Source of the DNA: Tetranychus cinnabarinus | Taxonomy: Eukaryota; Arthropoda; Arachnida; Trombidiformes; Tetranychidae | Length of the DNA: 64,000 nucleotides | Direction of reading: 5' to 3' | Assembly: GCA_022266195.1 (NCBI GenBank) | Contig: WHVY01000002.1 | Coordinates: forward strand, 8,137,001-8,201,000 | Shown: in pieces, positions 30,301-41,401 of the stretch | Numbering within the stretch: the stretch's first letter is position 1 | How the letters are laid out: every line of letters begins with the position of its first letter | Program-made: the position numbers and the translations under genes | Notes under the pieces: model-generated | Database searches by the model: none | Told to the model about the DNA's origin: nothing | Seen by the model: only the letters and a program-made list of their open reading frames with translations

Positions 30301-31416
30301 TTAATTTTTTTTGAAAATGGTTGGGATTGCTAGACCAATAGTCAAAGATAAAGTGCCAAATGAAGTGACAAAAGCAGGTGTTATGAGAACGATCTTTAAA
30401 ATCGTTAAGCCAACATCGCCCCTTCTGATTCGAGTGAAGAAGAATCGCATCTGACATAAAAAGAAACGAATGAAAATTTAATGAAAAAGCGTTTTACAAA
30501 TGTGTTTGAATCTCACCTCATTCTGCATCTCAATAGACTCTACTTTGTATGAGAGTGAATAAACTTGGTTAAAGGCTGCATTTGCAAGTCTATTAATATT
30601 AGCAATACTGAATGTAAGAAGAATCAATTCAAAGACTTCTCGAACAACCAACATGAGATGAAGGTGTCTATATTCATAGATTATGAGTACCAAATTCACC
30701 TGAAATGATCCAATGCAAGTGAGATAGTAAACAGGTAAAACCCAAAATAATAATGAGTCCAGTTTTCTCGTCTTTTTGATGGCGACATCATATAATTGGC
30801 GAATCCTTTGCATCTCTTCAAAGCTCAATGCGGAATCGGACATTTTTAAAGATTCAATTTGATCTTCTACTATCTTAAAGAATGTTTGAGCATACAGACA
30901 GCATTCGATGAGGAATTGAATGATTATGTAGTGACTCATGTAGATTATTGCTCGAAAAAGGTTCCAGAATACTTGTATAACCAGTCGATGATATGATTGT
31001 GATAGACGATAGATTTGAATAGCGTCATAAGCCCCATAAGTGATATAAAGAGTGAATATGAATGGATAACCAATTGTAATGAGTGTGTGATTCTTGACAA
31101 TAAATTTACGAATGGGATCACTTGACATGTAAGTTCCAATTTCTCTGTCAAAATAGTTGATGAATTCGTTGTATGATTTTCGCTTGAAAATGAAATAAAT
31201 GCAAATTGCCAAGTAAGTGGTGGCATAAAAGATGCGCCATAATGAGGCAAAGCCTTTGTGGATATTGAAATCTCGCATCGTTTGAAAAACAGTCACAGTA
31301 AAGGATAACAGAAACAGCAACAATATCGTTATATTGTTGGTTTTCAGTGCCTTCGCAAATAGTCCGCTTGGTTGGTGATTATTATCAGATTGTATTTCAG
31401 GATGGACTAGTGACAT
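30301..31416 (-). CDS. Gustatory receptor, minus subfamily (exons 31416-30517 and 30450-30301)
   Basis: Intact, 349 codons. MSLVHPEIQSDNNHQPSGL start, helix 1 ITILLLFLLSFTVTVF, KSYNEFINYFDREIG loop, MQRIRQLYDVAIKK, LLFWVLPVYYLTCIGSF helix. Donor GAG|GTGAGA, 66-bp intron, acceptor GTCAG|ATG. The last exon is MRFFFTRIRRGDVGLTILK.. to ..IFKKN, with one unusual Gly (TIGLAIP for TIALAIP). Seven predicted membrane passes. It forms a head-to-head pair with the intact plus GR at 32285, the clearest complete unit together with 34897/36802. Confidence 0.87.
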
Positions 31417-32284
31417 TTTAACGATACTTTGGTTTTATTACCTTTAGTCGATTTAGTTTATTAGGCTGATGAAAAGCTGATCTGGTCAAGTTAAAAGCTG
31501 ATTTTATTATGGAATCGTTATTGCATTATTTTAAAGTCTATTATTGAATCTTTTCCTCGATTAATGAATTCAATTAATCACATTTTTCATAACAATACAT
31601 GACAATTTAATAGTTTTGTCAATAAAATTTTGGACCTTGTTAGCTATAACTTAATTTTGCTCAATTTTCATGCTGGTTAATCTGGGCACTAGCAAAACAT
31701 GGACAATGTTCTTAATTTTATGGTTTGCTTTGGATTCTATGATTTAAATGATTTCAATGATTGATGACTTGATTACTGAGAGAATAATCTAGATTAAAAT
31801 GAAAACGTTGAAAATTCTGTTTTTTGTTACGATTAAGAAAGCCTTATTTGAAAACACTCTCAGCAAGACTTTTTTCGAACAGAAATGATGATCTTTTGTA
31901 TCTAAAATACGATTTAACTCGAAATAGATGATCGTTATTCTCAATCATTTCACTATAACTCATTGTTCAAAAAGACATTTCATTTTGAAACGAAACAATT
32001 GTTTTGTTAAATTTCCTAAATCGGTGGGCAGAAATATGAATTTCAAACAATATAGTCTGCTCATTTTTTATTTATTTTCAACCCAATTTTATTTGTCAAT
32101 GGTCATTCAATACATAACAAACTTAATACAATACAAACAATAATCAATGAGTCGAACCCAGAGTGAATCAATACTGACTTATTACATTAGTGCGTATTAC
32201 ATTGTGAATAATAAGTTCCTATTTTGCGGGTTTATCTCTGAAAGAAAAGTTCAAATCACTAAATTGCAAAGTTGAGTTAAAAAT
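31417..32284. promoter_or_regulatory. Divergent GR spacer between two intact genes
   Basis: 867 bp. Blocks in order: TTTTGGACCTTGTTAGC (about 31630), AAACATGGACAATG (31696), CTCTCAGCAAGACTTTTTTC (about 31858), AAAATACGATTTAACTC (31905), and the leader CTGAAAGAAAAGTTCAAATC (about 32237) before the plus ATG. Candidate shared promoter region; function inferred. Confidence 0.6.
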
Positions 32285-33548
32285 ATGAATATGAATAAAA
32301 TAGATTCAAATGAAACAAACACAAATATGTTTGAAATATGCAAACCAACTGGAATACTCGCTAAAGGACTTTATTCTGGACGTATAGTCATCTTTCTGTT
32401 TCTTGGTCTCATCCTTTATATCGATGGATTGAGTTTCGCGTTGGAACTTTGGATTCCAATGACTACTGTGGGAGCAGTAAATACTTCAATTTTCATGATT
32501 ATCCAAATGGCCTGTGGCACCTATATATTTCTTGTCTACTGGAACCGAAACAAATACATTGAATGCTTCAATCACTTCGAAAGTAATGCTCGCATCAATA
32601 CATTATGTCCATCTGTTTCCTGCTATATGAAGAAACATCGTTTCATCATCACGACTGTTATTTCATTGGTCTTTGCGTTTTATTTTGGTTCTGGCTGCAT
32701 CTATATTGGTGAAATTTTTGGTAATTTATCCGATAATTATCAGAAAATCTCCGTTCTTGGAATCAGGTATATTGGTCTTACAGGTTATTTTTCTTGTCTC
32801 TGTTTCTTCATTGAAACTTGTCTTTATATTCAAAGCTGTTTCTTTCAAGTTGAGACCCAGATACAAATATTGAGCGACTCAAACAGCGCATTAACATTGG
32901 ATGATGTTAGGCGAGTCCGTCGGTTGTACTGCATTGCTATTGAAACCACAGAAAAGATCAATTCTCTATCAATGCCTGTTATAGCTTTCTATTTCGTGCT
33001 GAGTCTCGTTCAATCTCATTTCGCTTTCGTTTACACAATTGCAAATCCAACTGGCTATACATTATTGATGTTGATTGCAGGACTTTGTACCTTTTCTCTG
33101 GCCATTTATCACATGATTTTTATCAATCATATTGCAATCAGAATGTACGAACAAGTTTATTCTTTTTCATTTAGAACTAATTCTCTGATTTTAAGCAAAG
33201 AGGTAATTCGATTTTCTGTTTATCTAATCCTTTAACTTGATCTATTATTAATCTATTATTGAAACTATTAATAATATTAATAGTTTCAGCGTTAAATGCT
33301 ACTCTGAGATTCTTCATCAGTTATTGTAATTAGCAGAATCCCAATAGTCTTTTATTAATCTAAATTTCTTTGTTTTTTTATTGAATTATTAGATACAAAT
33401 ATTTCTAACCAGAATAGCACGCGCTAATGTTGGCTTGACTTTCTTGGATATATTTGTTATCACACCGATTTGCGCTACTTCACTGGCCACGATATCGTTG
33501 ACTTTTGCTTTAGCGACGCCTACACTAGCAAATTACATCAAATCTTAA
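32285..33548 (+). CDS. Gustatory receptor, plus subfamily (exons 32285-33202 and 33393-33548)
   Basis: Intact, 357 codons. MNMNKIDSNETNTNMFEICKP start; a second in-frame ATG at 32291 is an alternative. Helix 1 VIFLFLGLILYIDGL, loop NRNKYIECFNHFE, TCLYIQSCFFQVETQIQIL, RRVRRLYCIAIETTEKIN. Donor GAG|GTAATT, 190-bp intron (the longest GR intron here), acceptor TTAG|ATACAA. Last exon IQIFLTRIARANVGLTF.. to ..ANYIKS. It is one of the more diverged plus members. Presumed taste receptor channel; ligand unknown. Confidence 0.87.
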
Positions 33549-34004
33549 TTTTCACTCCAGTGTTTCCGTCTTTACCTGTTCAAAAATTTGGAGAAAATTT
33601 ATTCTATTAATAAACATTAATCACTGTAAGGACATAAGGATTTCAAGCACAATTACAAATTGATAATTCACTTTGACACCTTGATTTGGATCAAAGAATC
33701 TAAAAGAAATGAGTTTTATTTACACGTAATTACATTTAAATCAAAAATGATCAATCAAGCCATAAATTGTAATTTTCACACCCACTTTGAAAATAAATTT
33801 GCTGACAACTTTCAAACTCAGATCTGAAGTATTATTATCGAGAGATGGAATAGAAGCATTAATAGCACTGAAAACCATAAATAATAAGAGATAACTTTAA
33901 AATACTCTCAAATTATTTAACTTTGTAATTTTCTTAAGTATTTCAATATGCCAATTATGTCAAGTCTTAGTGTTTAATTATTACTTATATAATTATTAAT
34001 TGGA
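33549..34004. other. 3' flank of a plus GR
   Basis: Plus-GR 3' flank with decayed traces of the METQE-side sequence (about 33760-33880). It ends near a detached scrap of a GR last-exon end (GCCAATTATGTCAAGTCTTA, about 33951). No gene. Confidence 0.5.
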
Positions 34005-34170
34005 TGATTACGTAGCGATTCAGGTAAATGATTGATCTTGAAAGATTCATGAATATTTTCATCGCGAGTTGATAGTTTGATTGTGACTGGTGATAAGTTT
34101 TAATTGCGTCGTGAATTCCATTAGCACAATAAAGAGTGAATATCAATGGATAACCGAGTAAATCAAGTTT
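34005..34170 (-). pseudogene. Minus-GR scrap inside 3' flank
   Basis: About 165 bp matching the middle of exon 1 (the region between YPLIFTLYCA.. and ..NLNRYVIIQ), closest to 17101-17250. It is embedded between two halves of a plus-GR 3' flank, so it is a translocated piece. Confidence 0.65.
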
Positions 34171-34896
34171 TGAAGTTTTATTTCAATATTCAATGCTCTT
34201 CATCCGTGCAAAATTCATTTAATGATAACTATCAATCACGAAAATTAAAAGCACAAGAGTTGGAGCACAATTTCAAATTGACAATCTACTTCGACACCTT
34301 CATGTGTATTATAATAATTATATAATAATATAATATAATCTATAATAATAATCAAGCAAAATATAAATTATATTTTACTCACCAGCATTGATAATAAATT
34401 CAACTCCATAATGACGCAGCGTTCCCTATTGAAAGGAAGCATAAATAGCACCTCCACACGCGGTAAAAGGGACATTAAGTATCTCTTGAGTTTCCCTTAA
34501 ATTGGTTGGTCACCGAGCCACCGAATGAGGATTCGAGAATAGTGATAGATTTTTTGATACCGTTCAGAGCAGTTCGCTCATAAGATGTTCAAAAAATATG
34601 AGGTTCAACTTATCGATAAATAAACTAGAGTTTTGCTCTTCAGCAATAATACCTTTAATACAAACAGTAAATTGTGAAACTAAAGATACAATCAAACAAT
34701 TTAAATAAACAATAATTATTGGATTTAAGTTTATAACAATTATATTATAACGAAACTTTGCGTTTAATTTTTTTTGAAAGTGATTGGATTGGTATAAATC
34801 GGGTTTCGCTCTGTGCTTCAGTGATCGCAACAGTGTTGAGGTTAGCCATATAATTTCATTACAATTATTTTATAACGAAGACTGCAAACTTTACAT
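34171..34896. repeat. GR flank debris with METQE scrap
   Basis: Plus-GR 3' flank, a donor-like ACTCACCAGC (about 34378), a strongly deleted METQE copy (about 34400-34520) and minus-GR 3' flank. No gene. Confidence 0.5.
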
Positions 34897-36012
34897 TCAA
34901 TTTTTTTTGAAAATGGTTGGAATTGCCAGAGCAATGGTCAGTAATAAAGTGCCAAATGAAGTGACAAAAGCAGGTGTTATGAGAACGATCTTTAGAATGG
35001 TTAAGCCAACATCGCCCCGCTTGATTCGAGTGAAGAAGAATCGCATCTGACATAAAAAGAAACGAATGAAAATTCAATGAAAAAGCGTTTTACAAATGTG
35101 TTTGAATCTCACCTCATTCTGCATCTCAATAGACTCTACTTTATATGAGAGTGAATAAACCCGGTTAAAGGCTTCATTTGCAAGTCGGTTTATGTTTGAG
35201 ATGTGAAAGGTAACAAGAACCAATGTAAACAGTTCTCGAGCCATCAACATGAGATGAAGGTGACTATATTCATAAATGATGAATATCAAATTCAACTGAA
35301 ATGATCCGATGCAAATAAAATAGTAAACAGGCAAAACCCAGAATAATAATGAGTCCAGTTTTCTCGTCTTTTTAATGGCGACATCATATAATTGTCGAAT
35401 CTTTTGCATCTCTTCAAAGTCCAATGAGGAATCGGACATTTTTATCGCTTCAACTTGATCTTCTACCATTTTGAAACAGACTTGAGCATGTAAGCAGCAT
35501 TCAACGATGAATTGAATGATTATGTAGTGACTCATGTAGATTATTGTTAGAAAAAGATCCCAGAATACTTGAATAATAAGTCGATAATATGATTGTGATT
35601 GACGATAGATTTGAATAGCGTCATAAGCCCCATAAGTGATATAAAGAGTGAATATGAATGGATAACCAATTGTGATGAGTGTACGATTTTTGGCAATATA
35701 TTTACGAATGGAATCGTTTGACATGTAAGCACCAATATCTCTTTCGAAATAGCTTATGAATTTGTTGTATGATTTTCGCTTGAAAATCAAATAAATGCAA
35801 ATTGCCAAGTAAGAAGTGGCATAATTGATATGCCATAATGCGGCAAATCTTCCATTGATATTGAAAGAATGCATTGTATGTAAAACAGTAACAGTAAAGT
35901 TTAACAGAAGAAACAACCATTTTGTTTTATTATTGCTCATTAGTGCCTTCGCAAATAGTCCGCTTGGTTGGTGATTATTTTCAGATTGTAACTCAGGATG
36001 GACTTGAGACAT
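34897..36012 (-). CDS. Gustatory receptor, minus subfamily (exons 36012-35113 and 35046-34897)
   Basis: Intact, 349 codons. The start is at 36012 (MSQVHPELQSENNHQPSGL), matching all sister genes. The frame is open for 30 codons further upstream, but that part is specific to this locus and not conserved. Helix 1 KWLFLLLNFTVTVLHTM, loop KSYNKFISYFERDIG, MQKIRQLYDVAIKK, LLFWVLPVYYFICIGSF. Donor GAG|GTGAGA, 66-bp intron, acceptor GTCAG|ATG. Last exon MRFFFTRIKRGDVGLTILK.. to ..IFKKN. Head-to-head with the GR at 36802. A decayed duplicate of this pair lies at 289-2508. Confidence 0.88.
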
Positions 36013-36801
36013 TTCACGATAGTTTAAAGTTAGGTACATACATAGGTACATATACTTTAGTCGATTGAGTTTATTAGATTGATAAGAAGCTGATCTGGTC
36101 AAGTTAAAAGCTGATTTTACTCTAAAGTGTTACTTTATTATTTGACAGTCTATCGAATGTTGGACTCAATTCATCGCATTTTTCATAAACACAATTTAAT
36201 AATTTTGTCGATAAAATTGGCTGAAATTTAATTATTTACAAGTTTCATGCTGATTAGTTTGTGCACTAATAAAACATGGACATTTAACTTTACAGTTTTC
36301 TTTGAATTTTAAAATGATTGATAACTTAATTACTGAGAGAATAATCTAGATTAAAATGAAAACATTGGTTTTAGTTACGATCAAGAAAGTATTGTATTAA
36401 TAATATAATTTGAAAATAATCTCAGCAAGACTTTTTCGAGCAGAAATGACGATCTTTTGTATTGAAAATACGATGTAACTCAAAATAGATGATCATAATG
36501 TTCATCCATTTAACTATAACTCATTGTTCAAAAAGTCATTTCCACAGAAATAAATGTCCTATTTAATTTTCTAAATTGATTGATCGAAATTGTAATTCCC
36601 AACGATATAGTCTGGCCATTATTTAATTTCAACCAGATACCTGGATTTTCAATGGTTTTTCAATACATATTATAATCGATGAGGGAATCAATAGTGACTT
36701 ATTTTTACTCATTTCATTTTATATAAAATTAGCCTTTATTCTGATAGTTTACCTTTGAAAGAAAAGTTTAAATCGCTTAATTTCTGAGTTGAGTTGAAAA
36801 T
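36013..36801. promoter_or_regulatory. Divergent GR spacer between two intact genes
   Basis: Blocks: AAACATGGACATTT (about 36273), AATCTCAGCAAGACTTTTT (36418), AAAATACGATGTAACTCAAA (about 36466), TATA-like TATATAAAA (about 36720), leader GAAAGAAAAGTTTAAATCGC, ATG at 36802. It supplies the undeleted reference for the copy at 1313-1965. Confidence 0.6.
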
Positions 36802-38023
36802 ATGGATAAACGGGATTCAAATGAAACAAATACAAATATGTTTGAAATATGTAAACCAACTGGAATACTTGCTAAGGGACTTTATTCTGGACGTAAAGTC
36901 ATCTTTCTGTTTCTTGGGCTCATTCTTTATATCGATGGATTGATTTGGGCGATGGGACTTTGGATTCAAATGGGAGCAGTAATCTTGACAATTAATACGA
37001 TGATACAAATGGCCTGTGGAACCTTCATACTACTTGTCTACTGGAACCGAAACAAATACATTGAATGCTTCAGTCACTTCGAAAGCAAAGCTCAAATAAA
37101 TATATTATGTCCGACTGTTGCTTGCTATTTGAAAAAACATCGATTTATCATCACGGCTGCAGCTTCATTGAGCTTTACAACTTATTTCGGTACAGGTTGC
37201 TTCTATAAATTTCAAAGTTTGGACAATTTATCAGATTCTTATGAGCAAGTTTTTGTTCTTGGAACCAGAATAGTTGGTCTTACAGGTTATTTTTCTTGTC
37301 TCTGTTTCTTTCTGGAAACTTGCCTTCATATTCAAAGCTGTTTCTTACAAGTTGAGACCCAGATACAAATATTGAGCGACTCAAACAGGGCATTAACATT
37401 GGACGAGATTCGGCGAGTCCGTCGGTTGTACTGCATTGCTATTGAAACTACGGAAAAGATCAATTCTCTTTCGATGCCTGTCATAGCCTTCTATTTCGCG
37501 ATCAGTATCATTGAAACTCATTTTGCTTTCATTTACACGAGTGCAAGTCCAAATTTCTACGTTCCGTTACTGTGTTGCGCAGAGCTTTGTACCTTTGCTC
37601 TGGCCATTTATCACATGATTTATATCAATCATCTTGCAACCAGAATTTACGAACCAGTTTACTCTTTTTCATTGAAAACAGATTCACTGATTGTAAGCAA
37701 AGAGGTAATTCAACGTTCTTTTAATCTAATCCTTTAACCTATCATTTAATCTATTAATAATTTTAGCGTTAAATGCTACTCTGAGATTCTTTATTAGTTA
37801 TTGTAGTTAGCATAACCCTAATAGTCTTTTATTAATCAAAATTTTCTTATTTTCCTATTGAAATTAGATACAAATGTTTCTAACCCGAATATCACTCGCA
37901 AACGTTGGCTTGACTTTCTTGGACATCTTTGTTATCACACCGACTTGCGCTACTTCACTGGCCACGATATCACTGACTATTGCTTTAGCTACACCAACAC
38001 TGGCAAAATATATCAAGTCTTGA
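36802..38023 (+). CDS. Gustatory receptor, plus subfamily (exons 36802-37704 and 37868-38023)
   Basis: Intact, 352 codons. MDKRDSNETNTNMFEICKP start, helix 1 VIFLFLGLILYIDGL. The loop after it is three residues shorter than in sisters (WIQMGAVILTIN). Then NRNKYIECFSHFE, TCLHIQSCFLQVETQIQIL and RRVRRLYCIAIETTEKIN. Donor GAG|GTAATT, 163-bp intron, acceptor TTAG|ATACAA. Last exon IQMFLTRISLANVGLTF.. to ..AKYIKS. It is the rightmost GR of the array and the intact twin of the truncated copy at 1966-2508. Presumed taste receptor channel. Confidence 0.88.
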
Positions 38024-38950
38024 TGTTTTACTTCAATATTTCAATCTTTAATTGTGCAAAAATATTGAGTAAATACATTTTAATAATTGTCAATCACGAA
38101 GATTTAACTCTATTTATAAGGATTTTGAGCACAATTAGAAATCGATAATTCACTCAGAAATTTCTAAATTTCTATTTCTTTACACATTAGTTAGCATCAT
38201 TTTCTCAGCGAAATCAGTATTCATTACTTACAGGAAACTACTTTTTCAATCCACAAATCATCAATAAATTGTTACTCTAATCGTCACTTGTTGATATTGA
38301 ATAAAACTCAGTAGATGGCGCCCATGAAAGTTTTATTAAAGTCATACAAGTGTAAATGAGTTTACACGTTAAATGTAAGTGTGATCGCACCAATTGTTTG
38401 AGTGTTATATTTATGTAATACAAAATTTAACATTGAAATTAAAGTTAAATCCATATTTCAGGAATGAACATTTATTTATATTGGGAATAAAATGGATACA
38501 TTCACAAAGAGGCATCAAGATTACTCGACCAATCAAGGTGTCAATTGTTAACTAATAATGTGTGTATATGCATATTTCACCTCTGGATACGTAATCAGAA
38601 CGGAATCAGATATTTTTGGATATTTTCTTAATGCAAGATTTTCTTTCTCTTTATTTTTTTCTTTCTCAATGAATACTCACAAAATGACTAGACAGTGATT
38701 TACATTTTAATTTATGTAAAAAATTCAAGTGCAATAATGTTATAAGTCTCCATGCTTTATTTATTAGAGACTTCTATCTCTTGGCCTTTAACTTGCCTTC
38801 AAACAGAAATAAATAATACACAGTTTATGGTCCACAATTGTAATGTTACAGCAAATTTTGCGACCATTCACCCAAAATTTTGGTGAACAAAAAATCGAAT
38901 GTTGAATGTCTTATTGTTACCATTATATTGGACCGCTGACTTTATTAATC
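38024..38950. other. Spacer between GR array and P450 genes
   Basis: The first ~130 bp is plus-GR 3' flank; the rest is unique AT-rich sequence. It probably holds the 3' untranslated end of the P450 on the minus strand. No gene seen. Confidence 0.5.
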
Positions 38951-40531
38951 TCATATTTTGGTAAAGATTAAAGGTGGAATTGATTTTGGACGTCTGATTG
39001 AATCATAGTCGGCTTCAAACGATATTGTTGATCCAGGTTCACATTCAATCTTGTATTTTTGAACAATACTGACTAGATATAGGAATATTTCAACATTGGC
39101 AAAACCCTCTCCAGGACAGTTTCTTTCCCCTCCACTGAATGGAGTCAAAAATGGAGGCTTTACAGATTTGGCTCCGTGATCGACCAAAAATCGAGTAGGA
39201 TCAAATTCATATGGTTTTATCCAAAGAAAGGTATCATGGTTAATGGTCCAGAAGTTGACAATGACAGTGGAATCTTTAGGTACGTTGAAATTGCCAATTT
39301 TCAAATCACGAGTAGCAACACGGAATAAATTAACTGGAACAAGCGAAGCGATTCGATGGACTTCAAAGATGAAAGACATTGTGCTTGGCATCTTAACTCT
39401 ATCTGAATATTCTGGTAATCTTTCAAAGCCAATTACACTCGCAATTTCCCCTCGTATCTTTTCATAATAATCAGGATTCTGGATCAGGTAAAGAATAGCC
39501 CATACAAGTGTTGTCGAGACTGTTTCGCTTCCTGCTTGGTATAAGGAAACGATGTTTGCTCGTAAAGTTTCATCATCAAAAGGTACATTGCCAGATGAAT
39601 CCTTTCGATTCTTTTGCTCCTGTAAATAACCATGAATATAATCGTCAAAGTCTGTTGTTTGCTTCTTTTTATGTTGATCAATCTCATTCTGCAAGTACTT
39701 TGGAAGAGCTTTTGTTTTCTCATGATAATTAACAGGTGCTTCTTTTTTTAGAATCGGCTTCATAAACAATCTTTCAATCCTTGGACGCAATCCTGATGAA
39801 AAAGCACCAAACTGAGAGCCAGTGTGTGAAGAAACCATCAATGTATCAATAAGAGTCTGTTTCACAGGATCATCATCCTCAAATCCATGGCCAAGCAACA
39901 GGAAAGATATAGTGTTTGTAGCTGATGATAAAAAGGTTTTGTATAAATTTTTAACTGGACCTTTTCCCAGTTTAGGCAAGAATTGTTGAATCTCAGTTTT
40001 TATTTTATCATCAAAAGATGATTTGACTTGATCAAGATCATGAAGAACATGGAATGATAATCGTCTATGATCTCGCCAATGTGCACCAGATGATTGGATA
40101 AAAGATACTCCATGTTTATTGTTACCAAAACCTATTGGCCGAGCCAGCAAATCATCATTTTTAAACACCTCTTTAGCATGATTCCAATCATTTACAACAA
40201 TAACCGTATCTTTACCCATACTTAAACTATAAACTGGTCCATATTTTTTGGCTAAACGGTCAAGATCTTCATATTCATTGTTTTTCTGCAATAAAGGCAG
40301 GTAGCCTACAAAAGGTAATCCCCAAGGTCCAGGTGGAAGGCTGCGGACACGTTTAATTTTTGGCAGTAAATAACTAACAAACCAGAATAAGATGAGTCCA
40401 ATTGATGCATTAAACAAGAGTTGATATGAGCCAAGATTATCCACTAACCATGATGTCAAAAACATTTTCACAATGGGTTCAGATGAACATTTAACAAGAA
40501 ACACAAAAATTGAAAATGAATCAAGCACCAA
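38951..40531 (-). CDS. Cytochrome P450, CYP2 clan (CYP392-like), intronless
   Basis: 526 residues, typical for a microsomal P450 monooxygenase. N-terminal membrane anchor (about 37-57), proline hinge PPGPWGLPFVGYLP at 66-79, helix C WRDHRR at 152-157, helix I AGSET at 333-337, K-helix EVHR at 390-393, FDPTRF at 443-448, and heme loop FSGGERNC at 465-472 with Cys472 as heme ligand. All key residues are present, so it should be active on small lipophilic substrates at the endoplasmic reticulum, with electrons from P450 reductase. In spider mites this clan is much expanded and linked to plant-toxin and acaricide metabolism (family knowledge). The start could also be Met23. Tandem paralogue of 41402-42985. 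Confidence 0.93.
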   Translation of the reverse strand: MVLDSFSIFVFLVKCSSEPIVKMFLTSWLVDNLGSYQLLFNASIGLILFWFVSYLLPKIKRVRSLPPGPWGLPFVGYLPLLQKNNEYEDLDRLAKKYGPVYSLSMGKDTVIVVNDWNHAKEVFKNDDLLARPIGFGNNKHGVSFIQSSGAHWRDHRRLSFHVLHDLDQVKSSFDDKIKTEIQQFLPKLGKGPVKNLYKTFLSSATNTISFLLLGHGFEDDDPVKQTLIDTLMVSSHTGSQFGAFSSGLRPRIERLFMKPILKKEAPVNYHEKTKALPKYLQNEIDQHKKKQTTDFDDYIHGYLQEQKNRKDSSGNVPFDDETLRANIVSLYQAGSETVSTTLVWAILYLIQNPDYYEKIRGEIASVIGFERLPEYSDRVKMPSTMSFIFEVHRIASLVPVNLFRVATRDLKIGNFNVPKDSTVIVNFWTINHDTFLWIKPYEFDPTRFLVDHGAKSVKPPFLTPFSGGERNCPGEGFANVEIFLYLVSIVQKYKIECEPGSTISFEADYDSIRRPKSIPPLIFTKI

Positions 40532-41401
40532 CTAAAAGGTTTATTGTAAAACAGATTGGAAAGTATAAATATTAATGGTTGTTTTCAGTCAACTTTGAAC
40601 AGTTAGGAGATATAATGAACTAATCTATTTATAAATAGACATAAACAAATCAGTGTGATTATATAAAGATAATTTACATTAATCCAATCATTAAGGTAAT
40701 GTAAGTAATATGTTCAATAGTTGTAAATACAAGAAAAATAAAAGCTATGTGAGTGGATAAATGATGCGCATAAAATAATCTATTATATTTCTTCAAAGGC
40801 TTGAAATTTCTAGTGAGTTGGATGTTACCTGGATTTTTAGATATTTACTCAGCTATTAGATTCTTCAGTCATGATAAACTTTCTATTTTTATTTTTAAGG
40901 TTGACTTTAAGATGATTCTGGTACTTACAGATTCTGGTCAAACTAGAAACAGTTTACAAGCTATCATTGAAAGTGTATGTTGATTTACTATTCCATCTAA
41001 TTAGCTGAGTCAAATGACTGGTTTATTTATTGCCTACTACCATGAGTTCATGATTTCTCTTCAATAAAATAAACAAAAAGCAGCATTACACTTTCCGCGT
41101 TAGAAAATTATTAGTTTATTATAGAGATTTGTGATCATGCAATTATTATCATGCTTTATAACACATAATGCTTCAATTTTACTCGGAACAGAAGCAACTT
41201 ATGAGTGTTTTCCTTGCCATCAAAAGTGATCTCATTGGATGAATCGATTTATTCAATAAAAATATTCAATTCATTCCACAATTTTTATTGTCTATCATTG
41301 ACAACGAGAGATCACGTTAAACCAGATTTAAGATGTTAAACTATTCTCATTCAGCACCCATTTGCAGTCTTTTATGTTAAAGAATCATTTTAATATGAAA
41401 C
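40532..41401. other. Intergenic region between tandem P450s
   Basis: 870 bp, AT-rich. It contains the promoter side of the downstream P450 (TATA-like TATTTATAC, minus strand, near 40567) and the 3' end of the other. No further gene. Confidence 0.5.

Noticed and set aside
36013..36102. N-terminal extension of the GR at 34897 (MTRSASYQSNK..)
   Set aside because: The frame is open upstream only in this copy. All other minus GRs begin at the MSxVHPE methionine, so the upstream Met was not used.
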